DNA of 64,000 bases from Dendrolimus kikuchii. Its lineage: Eukaryota > Arthropoda > Insecta > Lepidoptera > Lasiocampidae. The DNA is taken from positions 12,558,388 through 12,622,387 of the forward strand of contig CM034406.1 of assembly GCA_019925095.2 (NCBI GenBank). The letters run 5' to 3'. The first letter of the stretch is position 1; each line of letters starts with the position of its first letter. This document shows, piece after piece, positions 56,841 to 64,000 of this stretch. Below the pieces are notes generated by a model. That model was not told the DNA's origin and ran no database searches. It was given only the letters and a program-made list of their open reading frames with translations. The position numbers were made by a program, and so were the translations under genes.

Positions 56841-57636
56841 TTGTCAAGTAGCTTTCAGGATCATATCCAAAACTAATATATATTAGCAAAAACACTCAAA
56901 GGAATCTCGAGACCGATTTTGACAAAGCAATTGGGTTGATTTTGATCAAAATGTTCTATTTCCTTACATTAATTAAACATTAAATAGCGCTGGTCATTTG
57001 ACTTTCATATAAACACAATAGAGAGGCAGGACAGAGTATCAGTATGTAATAATTATTGTTACAAAATAAATAAAAAACTCAGAAGAATATTCACTGAAAA
57101 TTTCATTGATATAATTACCAATGTGGCTTTGCACATCGATAAAAAAGGTGTATTAATATTAAATCCATAATGAAATTTTTATTAACCCAGCAGATAGTAT
57201 AAACTTAAAAAAATATTTTTTTTCTAATTGTAGATATTCCAAACCCTATAAAAAACGTCGTACAATGATCCAAAAGAGAGAAACAGTAAATTCAATACGC
57301 ATGAAACATTATAATTAGTGAAGATGTTTTAGATTCGAGCAAAAAGTCAAGGTTACCTTTTCGAAAATACAATAAACGTATTTAATATCCGTAAACATAG
57401 TAGCTAAATTATAATAAAACACATCGTACCGTTGACCCTAACAACATAATTATAATTATATTACAATTTAATCAAGATAAGCCCAGAAACTTGTTTGTAA
57501 CAAGCAATGTGCAAGGAATCTAAAACAAAGACAAATCACTTACGTGTTTTTCCTAAGAATCGCTCTGTTACTTCTATAGGATATGTTTATAGACTTTTAG
57601 TGTCTCTTATACGACTATTTAGTCTAAAATGTGTGG
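56841..57636. other. No feature seen
   Basis: AT-rich, no open frame and no repeat recognised between a MITE-like element and the promoter-like site. Confidence 0.45.
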
Positions 57637-57700
57637 TATAAAGGCTAATTTTAAGCTAAACTTTAGACAGTTATTCGCGATGAAAGCTTTTGTTTTCTTT
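57637..57700 (+). promoter_or_regulatory. Core-promoter-like arrangement followed by a tiny ORF
   Basis: TATAAAGG at 57637, then ACAGTT at about 57667 (close to the arthropod initiator TCAGTT) some 30 bp downstream, then ATG at 57680 opening MKAFVFF and a stop. Hydrophobic MKxFVxF starts are typical of insect secreted and cuticle proteins, so this may be a decayed 5' end of such a gene or a chance match. There is no donor splice site right after the ATG that would make a good first exon. Confidence 0.2.
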
Positions 57701-57802
57701 TGATTGGGAGCAACGATGTTTTTATTGTGTTTATGTTTGGTGTTTATAATAAGTACCTTAAGGTGATTATATAACAGTAAAATAATAGAAATATATGTGT
57801 TA

Positions 57803-58323
57803 CTAGGCTAAGCCCGCGACTTCCTCCACGCTTGAATACAAATTCCATCGTGATTCCTAAAAGACGCAAAGAACCGCAGTATTAAAAAAAGAATGTAAGC
57901 TATCGTTTTAGTGAAAACTGTGTCAAAATGAGCTAATTTTTATGTACTCGAATAACTAAAAACCGCTCCCGGGAAAATTCCCGTAGAAAAAAATATTGTA
58001 CGTTTTATTATATAAAACTTGCTATCAATCAGTGAAAAAATCGCATTAGAATTTCTTTTTTTTTCAATTTAGTCATTTTAAATCATTCCCAGAAAAATTC
58101 CTGCCGGATTCTTGGGATAGAAAGTGGCGCAGATTTAAAGTCTACGAATTTAAAATCGGACCAGTACTTTTTACGTGAATCCCGAAAAAACAGATATATA
58201 GACAAGAAATCTAAAGAAATTGTATCTAGTTTTCCATCGTGTATATAGTGTATTTAGTTGTTTTTTTTTAAATAGCTTCAATGTCACAGACACAACATGT
58301 TTAGAATTGTATAATATTATAGA
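57803..58323 (-). mobile_element. Helitron-like element, about 521 bp, last repeat before the exons
   Basis: CTAGGCTAAGCCCGCGACTT at the left, TATAATATTATAGA|T at the right. It carries two related blocks (CCCGGGAAAATTCCCG and CCCAGAAAAATTCCTGCCGG). A relative occupies 1113-1375. Confidence 0.7.
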
Positions 58324-58598
58324 TAGAATAGATTAAAATGTTTACCTTGTGACGCGATGTATATATCTTCGGCTTCAATCACCACTTGGAACAGAATATT
58401 TCTATGACCTGCAAATGTATTGTTGTGGATATTTTGTGATGAGTTAGTTGGATGGCTTACAAACAAAAACTTATAAAATAGCAAGAACTTTATATATCTA
58501 TTTTTATTAACTAATGAATAAAATTGAACGTTGCCATTTAAATAACTTCTAATTGTTATCTGGGGGATATAGATAACATAGTAAATTCCTATTTGCAG
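58324..58598 (+). other. Intron sequence immediately before exon version A
   Basis: Starts where the last Helitron-like element ends. AT-rich, no repeat seen; the branch-point and pyrimidine region before the acceptor at 58598 is A/T-mixed and looks weak. Confidence 0.55.
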
Positions 58599-58712
58599 AC
58601 AAATGTTCCCACAAATGAAGTTTCGCGTCTCTGGTTTAGACGCGAAGGCCAAATACATCCTCCTGTTGGACATCGTCGCGGCCGACGACTACAGATATAA
58701 GTTCCACAACAG
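58599..58712 (+). CDS. bi: T-box exon, version A (Tbx2/3, optomotor-blind type)
   Basis: Internal coding exon for part of the T-box DNA-binding domain of a Tbx2/3 (optomotor-blind/bifid) nuclear transcription factor. It follows the acceptor ...ctatttgcag and ends AACAG before gtagac. The first base completes an Arg codon (phase 2), and the exon then encodes [30 protein letters not shown] and YRYKFHN. The last two bases AG join the first C of the exon at 62841 to make Ser, giving [10 protein letters not shown] as in Tbx2 proteins. It is 114 nt, the same length and phase as the exon at 60162, with which it shares 30 of 37 whole residues. Odd points: Gln replaces the second Arg of the family GRRMFP motif, and the pyrimidine tract is weak. 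Family assignment is secure from the KAKYI and DIVAADD motifs; the symbol rests on insect orthology. Confidence 0.93.
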
Positions 58713-62840
<4,128 letters not shown>

Positions 62841-62994
62841 CCGATGGATGGTCGCTGGCAAAGCAGACCCTGAGATGCCGAAGAGGATGTACATCCACCC
62901 AGACTCACCCTCAACAGGGGAGCAGTGGATGCAGAAGGTAGTCTCCTTCCACAAACTGAAACTGACGAACAACATCAGCGATAAACACGGTTTC
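62841..62994 (+). CDS. bi: T-box exon 3 (shared; SRWMVAGK to DKHGF)
   Basis: Common downstream exon of the T-box. The acceptor is ttttttttcggag; the first base completes Ser, and the exon encodes [38 protein letters not shown] and [13 protein letters not shown], ending phase 0 before gtgagt. HPDSPx[15 protein letters not shown] and ISDKHGF are diagnostic of the Tbx2/3 subfamily. In T-box proteins the next residues are ILNSMHKYQPR; these were not found before the window ends, so the next exon lies beyond 64000. The acceptor is unusual in having G before the terminal AG (usually C or T). Reading straight through the donor would add VST and then more codons; I treat that as intron. Confidence 0.95.
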
Positions 62995-64000
62995 GTGAGT
63001 ACTGATTCTTTTTTTTTTTGTTTGGAGTTTATGGAGATTGTATTGATTTTGTTCTTGTCGGGAACTTGGAGAGTGATGTTTTGCTGTGTAGTTTAAACTA
63101 GTATATATAATATTGTTCAAAAAAAGAACAACAGCGGTATAATACCTACAGATTGTTTTATTCGAAGAACTTCCTTGTTTAGTGTCAGCCAAAGATTTAC
63201 ATTTTGGCAGAGGCTTTTCTTGTAAATTATAAAACTGGAATATCAATGAAAACTTGACACCGACTAGATACGCAAATTGTGCAGAACCATATTCAAAACA
63301 GAAAAAAGAATTGATTTTGAGCTGCCATATTAGGTTGACATATAAAGTTACCTGTAAATTACTTATAATTAATCGTACCATCTAAAATCAATTCAAACCT
63401 TCACTAACCCCAAACTTGTGCTTTATTTGTTTTGTGAATGTCCATTTAAAAATGTATCTAACAAATCATCTCTTGTAAAAAATGTATCATTTTAACCTCA
63501 CAAAAAATCTGCCACAGACTAAAAAGTAGCTGCTTCGAAAACACAAAAGTTTCCGTTACATTTTTTTGTTGGACAAAAGGTTTTTAAGGTCTGATATTAT
63601 AATTATAAAAGGTTGGACCCCTGTCGTCGGGCAGTAGGTGTGCTTTGTGCCTTTTACGCTTATTACGGCTATTTACATTACCTTTACATGATCTTACGCT
63701 CTTTAGTGGTTCACAATAGATAATCTCAAACATTTGGTGTTTATAATACAATTATTAATCAAGTAGTAGTCTGGTGACAAGAGGCGTAAATAATCTGTGG
63801 CTCTAAGATAGACATTAGAATTTTAAATAATGAGCTTGGATAAGAAGACGTTTCAATTTTAAATAAATACCAGACTTTGGCCCGCGGCTGCGCCGCGTTA
63901 TAATCCCTAGCCAGTAAGTTTGTTTTACTTATATGAAAACTTATTTCGGTTGTTACATAACAAAGAAACTAAGTTCATATAGTCTACACAATTACCCAGT
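62995..64000 (+). other. Intron after T-box exon 3 (continues past window)
   Basis: Begins gtgagt. AT-rich, no coding exon recognised; the reverse-strand reading frame at 62911-63381 overlaps the exon antisense and is a shadow. The stretch from about 63880 (ggcccgcggctgcgccgcg) resembles the CTAG-end region of the Helitron-like elements in reverse orientation, so a repeat probably begins there and runs off the window. Confidence 0.6.

Larger units (their letters stand above)
1..58598 (+). other. Inferred giant upstream intron or 5' flank of the Tbx2/3 gene
   Basis: Version A starts with phase 2, so a coding exon ending in the GRR/GRQ codon must lie upstream. I found no exon encoding the preceding T-box motif (LWxxFHxxxTEMxITKSG) in this window. 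The simplest reading is that all or most of this stretch is one very long intron packed with mobile-element relics. Inference only; transcript evidence is needed to place the previous exon and the promoter. Confidence 0.45.

Noticed and set aside
62995..63003. Extension of T-box exon 3 by VST through the donor
   Set aside because: gtgagt is a strong donor and reading on gives non-T-box sequence; an alternative donor a few bases downstream would break the frame.
62911..63381. 156-codon minus-strand frame
   Set aside because: Antisense to T-box exon 3 and its intron; intron-like composition.

Overview
The window looks like nuclear DNA of a moth or butterfly (Lepidoptera). It is strongly AT-rich, almost free of long reading frames, and crowded with short repeats of lepidopteran character: Helitron-like elements beginning TC and ending CTAG before a T, tRNA-derived SINEs with clear B boxes, 5'-truncated non-LTR retrotransposon tails ending in (ATGT)n, mariner relics and small inverted-repeat elements. 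No bacterial, viral, rRNA or CRISPR feature was seen.

The only convincing host gene lies at the right end on the + strand: three T-box exons of the Tbx2/3 (optomotor-blind/bifid) type at 58599-58712, 60162-60275 and 62841-62994. The first two are tandem alternative versions of the same 38-codon segment of the DNA-binding domain. Both are 114 nt, both start and end at the same codon phase, both join in frame to the third exon, and their encoded residues differ at 7 of 37 positions. This arrangement fits mutually exclusive exons that would give two forms of one transcription factor, and it is the main finding. The first part of the T-box (before the GRR/GRQ motif) and the rest of it (after DKHGF) were not found here, so both gene ends are presumed to lie outside.

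From 1 to about 58.3 kb the sequence is best read as a very large upstream intron or the 5' flank of this gene. It is a mosaic of decayed transposons. A 290-bp A-tailed repeat family (called SINE-L here) has about 15 copies. There are two tRNA-SINE families (SINE-A, SINE-B), two RTE-like LINE tail families (RTE-a, RTE-b), R1-like retrotransposon 3' ends, about a dozen Helitron-like elements, two mariner relics and several MITE-like or palindromic units. Several insertions are nested and leave readable target-site duplications: SINE-L inside a Helitron whose empty relative is also in the window; an R1-like tail inside SINE-A; an R1-like tail inside a tRNA-like repeat; and a 1.41-kb TIR element plus a 102-bp LINE-like tail inside one mariner.

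From about 58.33 kb to 64 kb, around the exons, recognisable transposons essentially disappear. The 1.45-kb intron between the two alternative exons is compositionally richer and repeat-free, a good place to look for conserved splicing or enhancer elements. Other repeat-free, less AT-rich islands in the large upstream region (11.6, 28.7, 34.1, 38.1, 41.0, 51.0 and 51.8 kb) are candidate regulatory elements but have no proof in this sequence alone.
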